Shown in pieces: positions 12,295 through 22,457 of a stretch of 64,000 nt of DNA. Position 1 is the stretch's first letter. Each line of letters opens with the position of its first letter. The notes beneath the pieces are model-generated. The model had not been told where the DNA came from. It did no database searches and saw only the letters and a program-made list of their open reading frames with translations. Made by a program: the position numbers and the translations under genes. Origin of the DNA: Capronia americana (taxonomy: Eukaryota; Ascomycota; Eurotiomycetes; Chaetothyriales; Herpotrichiellaceae); assembly GCA_016110215.1 (NCBI GenBank), contig JADWQD010000007.1, positions 1,426,001 through 1,490,000 on the forward strand, in the 5' to 3' direction.

Positions 12295-13506
12295 GCTGAT
12301 TAATCGAGAAAAAGAGCAGATATCGCTGGTGAATGTTGTTTTTTTGAAGATCACCTTGGTTTCGAGAGACAAGTCGCATACAGAAGCCGGAGGGCGCAGC
12401 TCCCTATAACATTGACCTGGCCCCGTCTGGCAGATAGATTGACATCATGACATGCACCAATTGGAAAATTGCAAGTAGAATCCTTGATGTGTCTTGGGCA
12501 CAACTGCCGAAGTGGCCTACATACCAGTGGGACAAGGTGAATCTGGAAGGAAATGCGATGAAAATTTGGCCTTCACTATCTTGTCACCTAATTGTGTAGA
12601 TACACACGATCTTCAGGCCGCCTCTTCCAGGTCATGCGCATCCACACTCTCGACGAAGGTCACGTGGCGGGCGTTGTCCGGGCGCAGGCAAGTACTATCA
12701 TAGTGAACCAAAGTCAAGGTCAAATATGTACGATGGGAGCTTCTTCAAGAGTGATGCAGCATAGACTGCATTGTTTCCGTGGCAGAGCGACCGCTGAAGC
12801 AAGCGTGAGAGGTTGACTTAAAAGTCTCGCAATCGAAGGGGCAACGAACGGAGTGGGCAGGTACTGTATGAATGTCATAATGGGCCAGGCTTGTGGAACA
12901 CGTCCTCGTGGTCTTCTGCCTGGGTAGAGCGCTCATAGCCAATGCATTATTGTTGCGCATGGCCAAACAATCATCACCGACTTGGAATGTGTTTGCCGCT
13001 GGTGAGAATGTTCAGCGCAGGCACGCATCTCAGCTGCGCTGTTCGAGTTTTCGCTTCAGGTTGACCGCGTCGATCGCCTGCCGAGCCTCTTGCCCAAATG
13101 TGGATTGGCGTCTCCTTGAACTTCGCTCACAGTGCAGACGCTTGCTTGCAAGTTCCAGGTGCAGGTGCATGCACAGGCACTACAACCCTCCACGTACACC
13201 TGAACGGCGTCTCTGTTCAGTCTTCGTTGCCATATCGGATACTATCACCTTCACTTCGCCTCGGAACGCCTCTGTGCCAACTATTTGGGGACCTCCCACT
13301 GCGCCAAACGCCAATTTCGCCGACTGCGCCGTCTGGCCAAACCGGCCCCCTTCCGACCTGAGCCCACCGACGCGTTGAAACTTCCAGCCCACATCACGGT
13401 CAACACCACCCCTGCGCTGCATGCCTACACACTTTCTTAATCTCGCCGACTTACTGAGGAGGGTGCTTGTGAAGATGAGCGCGCGGCTGGCGTCGTAACC
13501 AAGGAC
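12295..13506. other. divergent intergenic region (SDR / SET1)
   Basis: Shared upstream region. Most of 12.9-13.5 kb is probably SET1 promoter and leader. A single ACGCGT lies at 13370-13375. A short upstream ORF is listed separately. No other gene seen. Confidence 0.5.
13421..13498 (+). other. upstream ORF in the SET1 leader
   Basis: ATG at 13421 opens a 25-codon frame, with an internal in-frame ATG at 13475, ending in TAA at 13496-13498. That is eight bases before the SET1 ATG and in a different frame. If transcription starts upstream of 13421, ribosomes would meet this ORF first, so it could damp SET1 translation. The transcription start is not known. Confidence 0.4.
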
Positions 13507-16500
13507 ATGTCGCGCCCGCAGGGCACTTCCTCTCATTCCAAACTCGCTGATTTCTTTCCCACCGCCCCCAGCGTCATCCAGCAGCGAAAATCCTCAAAGC
13601 TGCCTGATCTCGACAAATCCAAATTGCGCCGTCCTGATGAGCGCACCGAAGATGCCAACGCCAAAGATAACCATCTTCAGCACGCGCTGAACTCATCGTC
13701 GACCGCATCGCATCCGCTCTCACCCGCGAAACAGCACCACCTGGCGAAGACCGAGGACACCGACCACTACGCAGGCGATCTTCTCAATGGTGTTGGCTCC
13801 GCAAGCTCGTCCAGCACCGCTTCGTCGGTATTTAGTGCCGCTCTCGCAAATGCGGCCATGCCTGGCGCACATCATCTCAACCTCAGCACTCTGACCCCTC
13901 TCACAAGCTCCGACTCCCCTCCAAATGGTAAACTCATAAGTCCAACTGGTGATTCTGGCTCTCACACTGCAATGGATAGCAGCAAACCTGCCTCCTGCCT
14001 GCATCAAGGTTCTATGACTCCTCTCCACACTCCTCCTACCCGTCGACGAACCGCCCGTGACTCCAGTTCTGATGTCAAAGGGAGCAAATGCACCTACGAC
14101 CCGGAACTGGACAAGACCCTCAATTCCAAAGACAAGCGCAAGCTGAAACCTCAGTTTGAGGACTTCGGAACAAAACCCGAAGATAACTTCCTACCACCGG
14201 ACCCCCGATTATCCATCCCGAATTATACCAAAGGTGTGGTGGGAAAAGGCAAAGCAAAATTTCGACCGGCCCCATACAATCTGAAGTCATGGGTGCCAGA
14301 TGCTGCGACTGCGGTTGCGCCGCCTCCGGCCACCACCGTCGTCGTCACTGGCTTTGACCCTATGGCCCCTCTTTCACAGATCAACGCGTTGTTTTCGAGC
14401 TTCGGAGAGATAGAAGATCTGGACAACAAGACAGACCCCGTCACTGGGAGGTTTTTGGGCATCTGCAGCATAGCATATCGAGACTGCGCCTCCTTCCAGG
14501 GCGGAGGTCCTATATCTGCCGTCCTCGCTGCCAAAACCGCATACCTGGAGGGGAAACGCGGACAAAGGATAGGCCTCAAAACAGTTCAGATCGTGATCGA
14601 CAGAGATGGCTCAGTCACGGAGAAAATGGTGGAAAGGGCGATCGCGCTGCACCGAAAAGAGAGTGGCTTTACAAACCAGTCGCGCATACAACCTTCCCCT
14701 TCGCCAGTGTCGACTCCCGCGGCGGTGCCATCGCCTGCTGGCTACGCGAAGTCTACGGGACCGCCGCCTACGGCGCCAAAAGGCCCTTCAGGCAAGCCTT
14801 CCTTGCGACCACAGTCTACCTTTCCCAGCGCATTCCCCATTCCTGCGAAACCAGAAAGGGCAACCAAACCGGCTGCGCCTTTGGCCATGAGTACGGCGAC
14901 CACCGCCTCCGCTGCCACCCTCGTCGAGACTGCGCCCATCGCGGAGACGTTGAAGGCACCCTACGTTTTCATTGCGCATTGTTACGTCCCTGTCATGACC
15001 ACTACGATTCCACATCTGAAAAAGAGATTGAGGATGTATGATTGGCGGGAGGTTCGATGCGACCAGACCGGATACTTCATCACCTTCGAACAATCGCGGA
15101 ATGGGCAAATGGAGGCAAAGAAGGTCTTTCACGGCTGTCACATGCAGCCGTTGTTTACTTATGTGATGAATCTGGAACTACATCTCAATGGCAACCACAA
15201 AGCAATAAGCGCGACGGATCCTGCACCTCTGCCAACAACAGTTACATCAACCGGGCCAGTTGATTTTGTGTATTCGAAGCAAGCTTACAGATTGAGAAAA
15301 GAGCACGACCTTGATCTCGAGGAAGAAAAACGACAGCGCGCTAGAGATCTGGACCCCTCAAGGGCTGTGGTGCAACTTGTCATTCAGGAATTGAGGGATA
15401 AGCTGCTTGAAGATGTTAAATCACGGATTGCTGGCCCTATTCTGTACAATTATCTGGATCCAAGCAGGCATGCGGAGAGGCGGAGGGCGCTTGGTCTAGA
15501 CGATCCTGAGGGCACACGGAGACCTGGCTATGGCACTGAAGGCTCTCAGACACCAGATTCGCGCCTGGGCATCGGACGCCGACCCCTTGGGAGCAAGAAT
15601 CTCAACATTCTTTCGTTACCGAAAATTGGCAAGAGGCCAGGCGCGGGGGGGTTAATTGGCTACCGTGATGAACGAAAGAAAGCTCCCCCGAGACAGAACG
15701 TCCGGTCGCTATTCCATCAGCTATCTCAGTTCCATGATGAGGAAGATTCGGAGGACGAACGCAGGACATCTGTCACTCGAGATACCGAAGATCTCGAGAG
15801 CCGTCCTCCAAGCCGCATGAGTATGACCTCCCTTTCCGATGACGACGATGAACTTTTGCGTAAAGCAACCAAACGACGACTCCATGCTCGAGAAGAATCG
15901 GAGATGGGTGACAGCGTGGTTAAGGATGAGCTTGACACGTCAAGACAAACTGCAGAAGACCTCATCATTGCCAAGCTGGAGCGGAACATTTATGAAATGT
16001 CCCCTTTCTCAAGGAAGCGGAAGAGGCTGGTCCAGGAGCTGGAAGCTCGGAAACGCCAGAAGGCCGACGACGAATTGTTTGGGGTAGGTCATAACGAGTT
16101 CGAACGCGAGCAGTCTGAGGAGGTCAAGGTCGAGACTCCTGCCGAAGCCACGCCAGACGTTGAGTCGGATGCTACCAAGGTCAAGAAGCCCAGGCCCAAA
16201 AAGAAAACCAAGAAGCAAATTCGCGAAGAACAAGAAGCACTGCGACAGGCACAAGCCGAAGCCGAAGCCGCTGAGGTGGTGGATAATGTTTTGGAATATG
16301 CCGAGGAAGAAGAAGCGCTCGCCGAAGCGGCTGAATGGCGGCCAGAAGTGGAATGGGGCGTATCGGCTGAAGAACCTTTGCCTACTGTGGACGACGACGA
16401 AGACATCGTTCCTGACCTCAGAGGTTGGCAAGCCAGTCTGTTCGATGCGGAAGATCTCGAGTATCTGGCAGCTGCGATGAAATCGAAGAAGGCTATGGAC

Positions 16501-17388
16501 ATTGGTGACCCAATGGCATGGGCCTGGAAACAGGAACGAATACGTAATCTCAGGCCTGGAACTCAACCGGGGGCCCTTAGGACGGACCCTGCCATTGACG
16601 GATACTATGTTCCCAACCAAACGGGCTCAGCGAGGACGGAGCCCATCCGAAAGATCCTCGAGTCGGAGAAGTCGAAATACCTGCCTCATCGCATCAAAGT
16701 CCAGAAAGCCAGGGAGAAAAGGGAGGCCGAAGCGAAGAAGGACCCTGGCAAGCTCCCTGTGGTGGAACTGCCCAAAGCTTCCTCTCGAGGGAAACGTGCC
16801 GACGATCGACGGACGGTTAAAGATCTGGATCGACAGCGTGAGATGTTGCAGAGTATGGGTGAAGACGCCGACGTGTTGCGTTTCAATCAACTTCAGAAGC
16901 GCAAGAAGCCGGTCAAATTTGCTCGGTCCGCCATTCACAACTGGGGACTGTACTCTCTCGAGCGCATCCAAGCCAGCGAGATGATCATCGAGTACGTCGG
17001 CGAAAAGATTCGACAAGAAATCGCCGATCTGCGCGAGATAAAGTACACCGAGAGCGGCATCGGTAGCAGTTATCTCTTCCGTATCGATGAAGGGACTGTT
17101 GTGGATGCCACCAAGAAGGGTGGTATTGCTAGGTTTATCAACCACAGCTGTTCGCCTAATTGCACCGCCAAGATCATCCGGGTTGGTGGCACGAAACGAA
17201 TCGTCATATACGCGCTGAGAGACATCGAGAAAGGTGAGCTTGAACTTTGGACGCATGAAATGAGGAAACTAACAAGGTCTACAGACGAAGAACTGACGTA
17301 CGACTATAAATTCGAGCGTGAGCTTGGCAGCGACGATCGTATCCCGTGTCTCTGTGGCTCGGCCGTCTGCAAAGGATTCCTCAATTAA
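13507..17388 (+). CDS. SET1: COMPASS histone H3-Lys4 methyltransferase
   Basis: Exons 13507-17233 and 17285-17388 (51-nt intron, GTGAGC...ACAG, phase 1) give 1276 aa. It is the catalytic subunit of COMPASS and methylates H3K4 in the nucleus. Domains in order: a low-complexity N-terminus; an RRM-like domain about 276-376 (TTVVVTGFDPM); the second Set1-associated RRM about 484-565 (APYVFIAHCYVP); acidic/basic coiled linkers; an N-SET region about 970-1100; the SET domain about 1137-1255; and a post-SET Cys cluster (CLCGSAVCKG) ending in FLN. Catalytic and cofactor motifs RFINHSC and DEELTYDY are intact, the latter restored only by splicing. GSARTE at about 1040-1045 looks like a Win motif, the WDR5/Swd3-binding peptide of MLL/SET1 proteins. 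The length is usual for Pezizomycotina Set1. Confidence 0.96.
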   Translation: MSRPQGTSSHSKLADFFPTAPSVIQQRKSSKLPDLDKSKLRRPDERTEDANAKDNHLQHALNSSSTASHPLSPAKQHHLAKTEDTDHYAGDLLNGVGSASSSSTASSVFSAALANAAMPGAHHLNLSTLTPLTSSDSPPNGKLISPTGDSGSHTAMDSSKPASCLHQGSMTPLHTPPTRRRTARDSSSDVKGSKCTYDPELDKTLNSKDKRKLKPQFEDFGTKPEDNFLPPDPRLSIPNYTKGVVGKGKAKFRPAPYNLKSWVPDAATAVAPPPATTVVVTGFDPMAPLSQINALFSSFGEIEDLDNKTDPVTGRFLGICSIAYRDCASFQGGGPISAVLAAKTAYLEGKRGQRIGLKTVQIVIDRDGSVTEKMVERAIALHRKESGFTNQSRIQPSPSPVSTPAAVPSPAGYAKSTGPPPTAPKGPSGKPSLRPQSTFPSAFPIPAKPERATKPAAPLAMSTATTASAATLVETAPIAETLKAPYVFIAHCYVPVMTTTIPHLKKRLRMYDWREVRCDQTGYFITFEQSRNGQMEAKKVFHGCHMQPLFTYVMNLELHLNGNHKAISATDPAPLPTTVTSTGPVDFVYSKQAYRLRKEHDLDLEEEKRQRARDLDPSRAVVQLVIQELRDKLLEDVKSRIAGPILYNYLDPSRHAERRRALGLDDPEGTRRPGYGTEGSQTPDSRLGIGRRPLGSKNLNILSLPKIGKRPGAGGLIGYRDERKKAPPRQNVRSLFHQLSQFHDEEDSEDERRTSVTRDTEDLESRPPSRMSMTSLSDDDDELLRKATKRRLHAREESEMGDSVVKDELDTSRQTAEDLIIAKLERNIYEMSPFSRKRKRLVQELEARKRQKADDELFGVGHNEFEREQSEEVKVETPAEATPDVESDATKVKKPRPKKKTKKQIREEQEALRQAQAEAEAAEVVDNVLEYAEEEEALAEAAEWRPEVEWGVSAEEPLPTVDDDEDIVPDLRGWQASLFDAEDLEYLAAAMKSKKAMDIGDPMAWAWKQERIRNLRPGTQPGALRTDPAIDGYYVPNQTGSARTEPIRKILESEKSKYLPHRIKVQKAREKREAEAKKDPGKLPVVELPKASSRGKRADDRRTVKDLDRQREMLQSMGEDADVLRFNQLQKRKKPVKFARSAIHNWGLYSLERIQASEMIIEYVGEKIRQEIADLREIKYTESGIGSSYLFRIDEGTVVDATKKGGIARFINHSCSPNCTAKIIRVGGTKRIVIYALRDIEKGELELWTHEMRKLTRSTDEELTYDYKFERELGSDDRIPCLCGSAVCKGFLN

Positions 17389-18400
17389 GGAGCAGGGTTC
17401 CAAGTATCCGTGGCGTTTCTTCGGTTGGCCGTGTTCTAGCATTGCGAAGGCATGTGGAAGGATTCTGGGAGGCGTTCTTGCTTTGTAGCATGATGGAGGC
17501 TGGCATGACCATTCAACAAAAAAGCACGCTTCGCACTGGGCCAAGTCGGAATGGTCAGCACCAGCAAACGGATGTCGATGGTCGAAGTGACAGCGCTAAA
17601 CTTACAGGGGTTTTACTCAGCTCAGGTACCCGATCATTACAGACAGGGAAAGGGAATTGATGTCGGTTGATGAGTGCTGGGGCCAGCCATATTTCTCTAT
17701 TGTATAATCTGGCCGATTTACAACGACGGCGACGGCGACCGCAAGAGCAACAACGCAGCCCAGCGCTTTGTATGTAGGCTTCCTGGTGAGGCCTCCTGCG
17801 CTGGTGTGCTTTGCGATGCAGCTTTTGCTCTGCGTGCTTGCGCGTACATAGATAGTTGACAATGTCCCTACCAGATTTGGATGGGCTTTGGACGAGTACT
17901 CTTGTTTGCTCCTTGACAACGGTCCAACCTTGATGCGCCAAAGGAGAGGGCTTGCTAACGAAATTGCTTCTCCCTCCATGGCCAGTCATCGGTTCTTGCT
18001 GATCTCGGCCACGATCCGTTCTCATACCCATGAGCTCTTTGAGCAGGGTATGTTCTCCTAACGTTGGACCTTCCCACTCCAGAGCTACCTTAAGCCATCT
18101 GGAACATGCTCTGGTCCAGTGATGCTCAATACTATCTAACCAAGCAGTGCTTGATTATTGGTTCCTCCCACGATCCTGACGCAGACGGGCGGAAGATCTA
18201 CTGCTCCAGGATCTTTTCCCATGCATGACTGTCAAGAAGACCGAGTAGCAGCTGATGTCCACGTATCGCCGCCTTTTTGCTCTACGACTCATGGCTCGTG
18301 ACTTTTTGTAGTCTTCATCTCGTTTCATTCATTCAGACGTCCATTTGTCCATGTTCCGTGTCATCATTCCTTCAACAGCACCACGAATTTTTTCCGCACG
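17389..18400. other. convergent intergenic region, no confident gene
   Basis: Lies between the 3' ends of SET1 (+) and TRM112 (-). A 120-codon minus-strand frame at 17617-17979 contains an Ala/Val-rich hydrophobic run but has no recognisable homology and overlaps another open frame. I leave it uncalled. Confidence 0.4.
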
Positions 18401-18835
18401 TCACACCAAATGCGCAGGCAATAGGAAATTAGCCACGCCTTCTTTAATAGGGTATTCGAACCCGCAATTCCCGCAGACGAGTTTCCCTTCCACGACGCCC
18501 GTTTCCAGCAGCAGAGCGTGCAGTTTCCTCAACACCTCCTCGTCGACCTCTTTCTGTGCCCCTTCGACGTCCATCTCCTCCGCTTGTTCCGCGTTGTTGT
18601 TGTTGTCGTCAAGTGGATTCCGCGCGGGGAGCATACTGCCGACGCCGAGTTCTGTGGCTGTCGTGGTCAACGCTTCCCAGTTCACGCGCGGTAGGATGTT
18701 GCGTATGAATAGCGGGTTGAAGTCTATGTCGGTGCGTTCGAGGGTGGCGTCGCGGAAATGTAAAGGGAAGGAGGCGGAGGAGGACTTGCAGGCTTTGACG
18801 GCGCAGGTGAGGAAGTTCGTTGTTAAGAGTTTCAT
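18401..18835 (-). CDS. TRM112: Trm112-like methyltransferase activator
   Basis: Single exon, 144 aa, close to the usual 120-135 plus a short insertion. Trm112 is the small zinc-binding partner that stabilises Trm9, Trm11, Mtq2 and Bud23, so it acts in tRNA, eRF1 and 18S rRNA methylation. The N-terminus MKLLTTNFLTC is diagnostic. Cys11 and Cys16 with Cys121 and Cys124 (VCGNCGFEYPI) can form the zinc site, and the protein ends with the conserved IKEGVANFLLP. Between them is an acidic Asn-rich insertion (about residues 75-92, DDNNNNAEQAEEMD) typical of filamentous fungi. Confidence 0.93.
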   Translation of the reverse strand: MKLLTTNFLTCAVKACKSSSASFPLHFRDATLERTDIDFNPLFIRNILPRVNWEALTTTATELGVGSMLPARNPLDDNNNNAEQAEEMDVEGAQKEVDEEVLRKLHALLLETGVVEGKLVCGNCGFEYPIKEGVANFLLPAHLV

Positions 18836-18937
18836 TTTTGGGGGTTTTTGTAAGAGCCGGCTAAGCTGATATGGCGGGAGATGAACGTGGTTTCGTCTAC
18901 GAGGTACACGAGGAGCGTTGTCGAGTTGATTGGTGGC

Positions 18938-18980
18938 GTGGAAGGGTGGAAGTGGAAGTGGAAGTGGAAAGGGAAAGTGG
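18938..18980 (+). repeat. short GGAAGT-type tandem tract
   Basis: Four to five imperfect copies of a GGAAGT hexamer in the region upstream of TRM112. It could be a purine-rich promoter element or a simple slippage tract. Confidence 0.6.
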
Positions 18981-21119
18981 TTTTGCGAAGATGGAACAAT
19001 TGACTTACCTTTCTTCGTTCTTCGGAAAGAAAGTTTGATATTCCAAGATTGGCGGGTTCACAGATCTAGACGGGTCGAGTTGCAGCAGTGTCTACGAGAT
19101 TCCGAACGCATGAGATACGACTTGTGATAAAAACAATTACTCGGTACAGACTACTTAGTGACCACGACGATTAAATGCCAGGCAGCCGCCGCAAGGCTAG
19201 GTATGTACTTGCGTCTACTGTGACACCGTCCACGCAGACCGAACCGAAGAACTCGACCGCAGCATTCTTCCCGTCTGTCGTCCAGGTAGATGTCATCAGG
19301 CAGTATATTCCATCAGATCATCGTCTCACTACCCCGTATTCAATCACAAAAAGCAATGTCCGGCACGCAGGTGACTTCCCATCCACGGCAGGAATCTCCG
19401 GAGAGACGCCTGCATGAAAAGTGAAGTCTATAAAGTGCCTCGTTGCAATCGTTCTAGATCGCCAATATGACCTACCAGTCCATGGTTGCAAGCAAGGAAT
19501 TGGCGGTTGATTAATGCGTTCATATCATGTTTTACATGAAGTGTGAAGAAGGAGAAAGAAAAGAGCTACGTAGACAGGTTGTGGAAGATTTTTGAGGTGG
19601 GCGGACGCGCGAGGTTTTGCCGAAAAGGAAGCTAGGACCGATGGGGAATGGTGTACTTTCAGCTTGGCAGGGCGAACATCGTCAATCTCGAATTTCTGTT
19701 TTGATTTCTTCGTTCCTGATTAACCACTACGAGTGCCTTCCGCAAGCAGTTTTCCAGAAATGGATATGGCCCTGAAACAGTTCAAAGAAGCTTCTTGCAG
19801 GGCGTCTACTGTGGTCAGGCATCCTTGCTCAATGCTTGCAGGAGGGAGTGCTGTTGCGCTACTCCTTGCTCAAGTTGACTTCACGTCTTCCACCTGTCCA
19901 AGGTCGCCGCTTCATCGACAGGCGATGGAGATCCTTGGGCAGTAGCTTCTGTGGACACCTGCCAAACCGTTCTATATACTCATTTCGTCACATTTTAACA
20001 ACGCACATCATATACCCAACCACACTTGGAAGCATCTTGACCCTTCATCTCCATGGACAAGACGTGGATCCAGGGGCAACCATCCAAGTTGCCCGAAACG
20101 CAAGTGGCAGAGCGAAATTTGGCTTTTAGCAGGGCCTTGTCTACTCCACCCTGTTTCTTCTGGTTCTGGTGAGGAAGCAGGACTATTTACATGACAGACA
20201 TTTTTTGGTAGTCTATATTTTTTTATGCTGATCGTACGGAGTATAGGAGGACAACCCAGGTACGTTCAGTCCTTCGAAGGTGTACCGCCCTGGGTGTGCG
20301 CGGTACCACGGCACTTCCATCTGCGCGAGAATGATGACAGGCGATGACCAAGTGTCACGCTGCAAAGGCTACGAAAAGAGAGACGCGCCATTGAGGCGAT
20401 ATTATAGCTACAGAATCTTATTTTATTGGGCTCTCCCCAGAGGTGTTTCTCATCTCATTTCATTCCTGTCTCCGAATCTCGCACTCTGATCTTTTCTCAG
20501 CACCTCTCATGCTTGGCTTGACTAAGTCCTCTCATGCTTGCTTTGTCGAAGTCTTCCGGCTCTCTTGCGACTCTCCGTTGAAACGATCCTTGCGGACCCC
20601 AAGTCGTCTGATGCACCAAGTTAAAGGGAGGCATCAAGGGTGCAGGAGAGTGGAGGAGATGGATATTTTACCGGGATCATGCTGCTGATCCGCGGAACGA
20701 GGCATAACGATGGGGGTCCGGACTGCTCGTATCTTGATTCCTCCACATTCTCATCGGATATTTGCAGCCTTTCGTGTAAGGCTGGCACATCCTTTGCATT
20801 CATGTCACTCACGTGTGTACAAGAACTCGGTGGCAGGTGCTGAAATGGCCATGGCTCCAATGTTGGAAACAAAGCGAGCGTAATAATATGGGATATCATG
20901 ATTACACGCCCGCCAACCTGTCTTCCGTAGATGTGCCCTTGAATGGTGTTAAGGATCAGCTAGACCTCTGCAAGCCACATCCCCATCTGCCATACCGAGG
21001 CCTCGTGGGTGCGGGGTCGAGGGTTCCGTTTGCCTACTTTTTGAACGAGATACCCCCGAAGCGCTCTGGCCTGGTTTACGCCCGACTTGAGGAGCGAAGA
21101 AGGCTGTGCCCTGCCACTG

Positions 21120-21250
21120 TTTGGCCATTCCATTTGTGGTAGTGGGCTGGGCTGTCTTGATTGGGTCCTCACAGAGGGGGTGTAGTTGTCTGCCTTCCTC
21201 GACCCATTCCATTTATCGTAGTGGGTTGGTCGTCCTCTATTGGACATTGG
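21120..21250 (+). repeat. diverged direct repeat, unit about 82 bp
   Basis: The segment beginning CCATTCCATTTGTGGTAGTG near 21124 recurs near 21206 as CCATTCCATTTATCGTAGTG. Similarity extends about 45 bp with substitutions. It looks like an old local duplication in non-coding DNA. Confidence 0.55.
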
Positions 21251-21977
21251 AAGGGGCAGATGAACAGGGATCGTTGGAATTTTGGTCTCTTGCAGCCCAT
21301 GCACAAACTGCTCAGCCCCCTAGGAAGCATCAAACCTTATTCAGCAGCCTGTATGATATGAGAGCTGGACGAGTGCGCTAGTCGCCGACGTGACGGCAGC
21401 ACTAGGTAGTTGTTACCGTTAACAGACGAAGACGGTACTCCCGCATTACTGACGGTATGGCCCTCGCAGGGTTTTGTCCGCGAAAGGACGCCTCCAAGTA
21501 GAAGCAATTTTAGCCGTCGAGCCCAGGTCGCATACCCTCGATTGAAAAGTTTGACCGTGCTTGGTGCATTAGCAAGCTGTCTCGAATCTCGCACACAGTA
21601 ACGTGCTCGCTTCGCACAGTCCAATATTGTGGGGAGAAAGTCTTCGATGAACGCGTCGTATGTGAACCTCAGAAAAACTCAGTCCCGGGGAGGCGTTTAG
21701 GCGAGATAAAAAGCGCCTATATCACTGTAGTAGCGACTTCTGCACCTAAGTTCGGTCAAAGTCCATTGCGCCGCTTACTTAAAACGCAGGGGAGCTCCGG
21801 TGCCCAGTTCCAGGGCCTGGTAGCCCCGAAGCCGACACCATCATGACATTCCTCTCCCTTTGCGTTGCTTGCTCGTGCTGCTTGGAAGGCCCGTTCTGCT
21901 GTCCAGGCAAAGCCATCCGGTCGCTGCCTCTGCTCCCCCAAGGTGAAGCAGCGCCTCACCTCGCCCACGCTGTGGAC

Positions 21978-21983
21978 TATAAA
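21978..21983 (+). promoter_or_regulatory. TATA box of the 22.1-kb small gene
   Basis: TATAAA within GGACTATAAAGAG, followed by a C/T-rich stretch (about 22010-22045) where fungal transcription often starts, and by the ATG 144 bp downstream. The same architecture precedes the small genes at 60.6 and 63.7 kb. Confidence 0.6.
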
Positions 21984-22121
21984 GAGTCCATCTCCTGCAT
22001 CCTGTCCGTCTTCTCCTTCTTCTTCTCTTTTGTTTCCTTCGCGTGACTGCAAAGTATCTGTCATCCTTCAATCCCGTTACTCACAAGAATCCCCATTCGC
22101 GGAGGTATATCCCACCTAACC

Positions 22122-22457
22122 ATGGCTTTCAACGCAGCAACCATGCCCGAGCTTGGTGAGTTAGCATCCGCCTTTCAGGTTTTCGTTGTTGTTTACGCCA
22201 CTTCGTGATCATGCGTTTGGTTCTCCTTTGGCCCTGGTGTTTGCTGATGTTGATGTCTCTCAGCGCTCTCAGGGGTCCCGGGTGATCTCGACTACTCGAT
22301 GCGACAATATCTGGCCAAACCCTCTCGCGATGACCCGTACGTACCTGGTGTAGGACGCCGCACCCGCCTCACAGACCTCTTCGCCACGCTCGACATTCAC
22401 TTGAGCGCATTGTCCGGCGACTCTGCTGGACGCACTGTCACCTCGGCGAGGTTGTAA
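22122..22457 (+). CDS. unrecognised 75-aa protein, TATA-driven, one intron
   Basis: Exons 22122-22155 and 22264-22457 join in phase 1 to a 75-residue protein starting MAFNAATMPEL and ending TVTSARL. The 108-nt intron has a consensus donor (GTGAGT), a branch-like CTGAT and the acceptor CTCTCAG. A second AG nine bases on would remove three residues in frame, so alternative use is possible. The start has a good context (ACCATGG). The protein is hydrophilic, with no signal peptide, membrane segment or cysteine, and has a basic patch GVGRRTR. Support is structural: strong core promoter, pyrimidine leader, consensus splice sites and exact frame continuity. The gene stands alone in a gene-poor region. 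The family is unknown to me. Confidence 0.6.

Larger units (their letters stand above)
18836..21970. other. gene-poor region, nothing confidently coding
   Basis: About 3.1 kb. Short open frames occur on both strands without domain signatures or consistent splice extension. A purine-rich GGAAGT tract lies in the TRM112 promoter (18938-18980), and a diverged local duplication lies at 21.1-21.25 kb; both are listed separately. Confidence 0.45.

Noticed and set aside
17617..17979. 120-codon minus-strand frame with an Ala/Val-rich hydrophobic run, downstream of SET1
   Set aside because: Overlaps another open frame on the same strand, lies in probable SET1 3' UTR antisense, and the hydrophobic run is a GCN-type low-complexity stretch.
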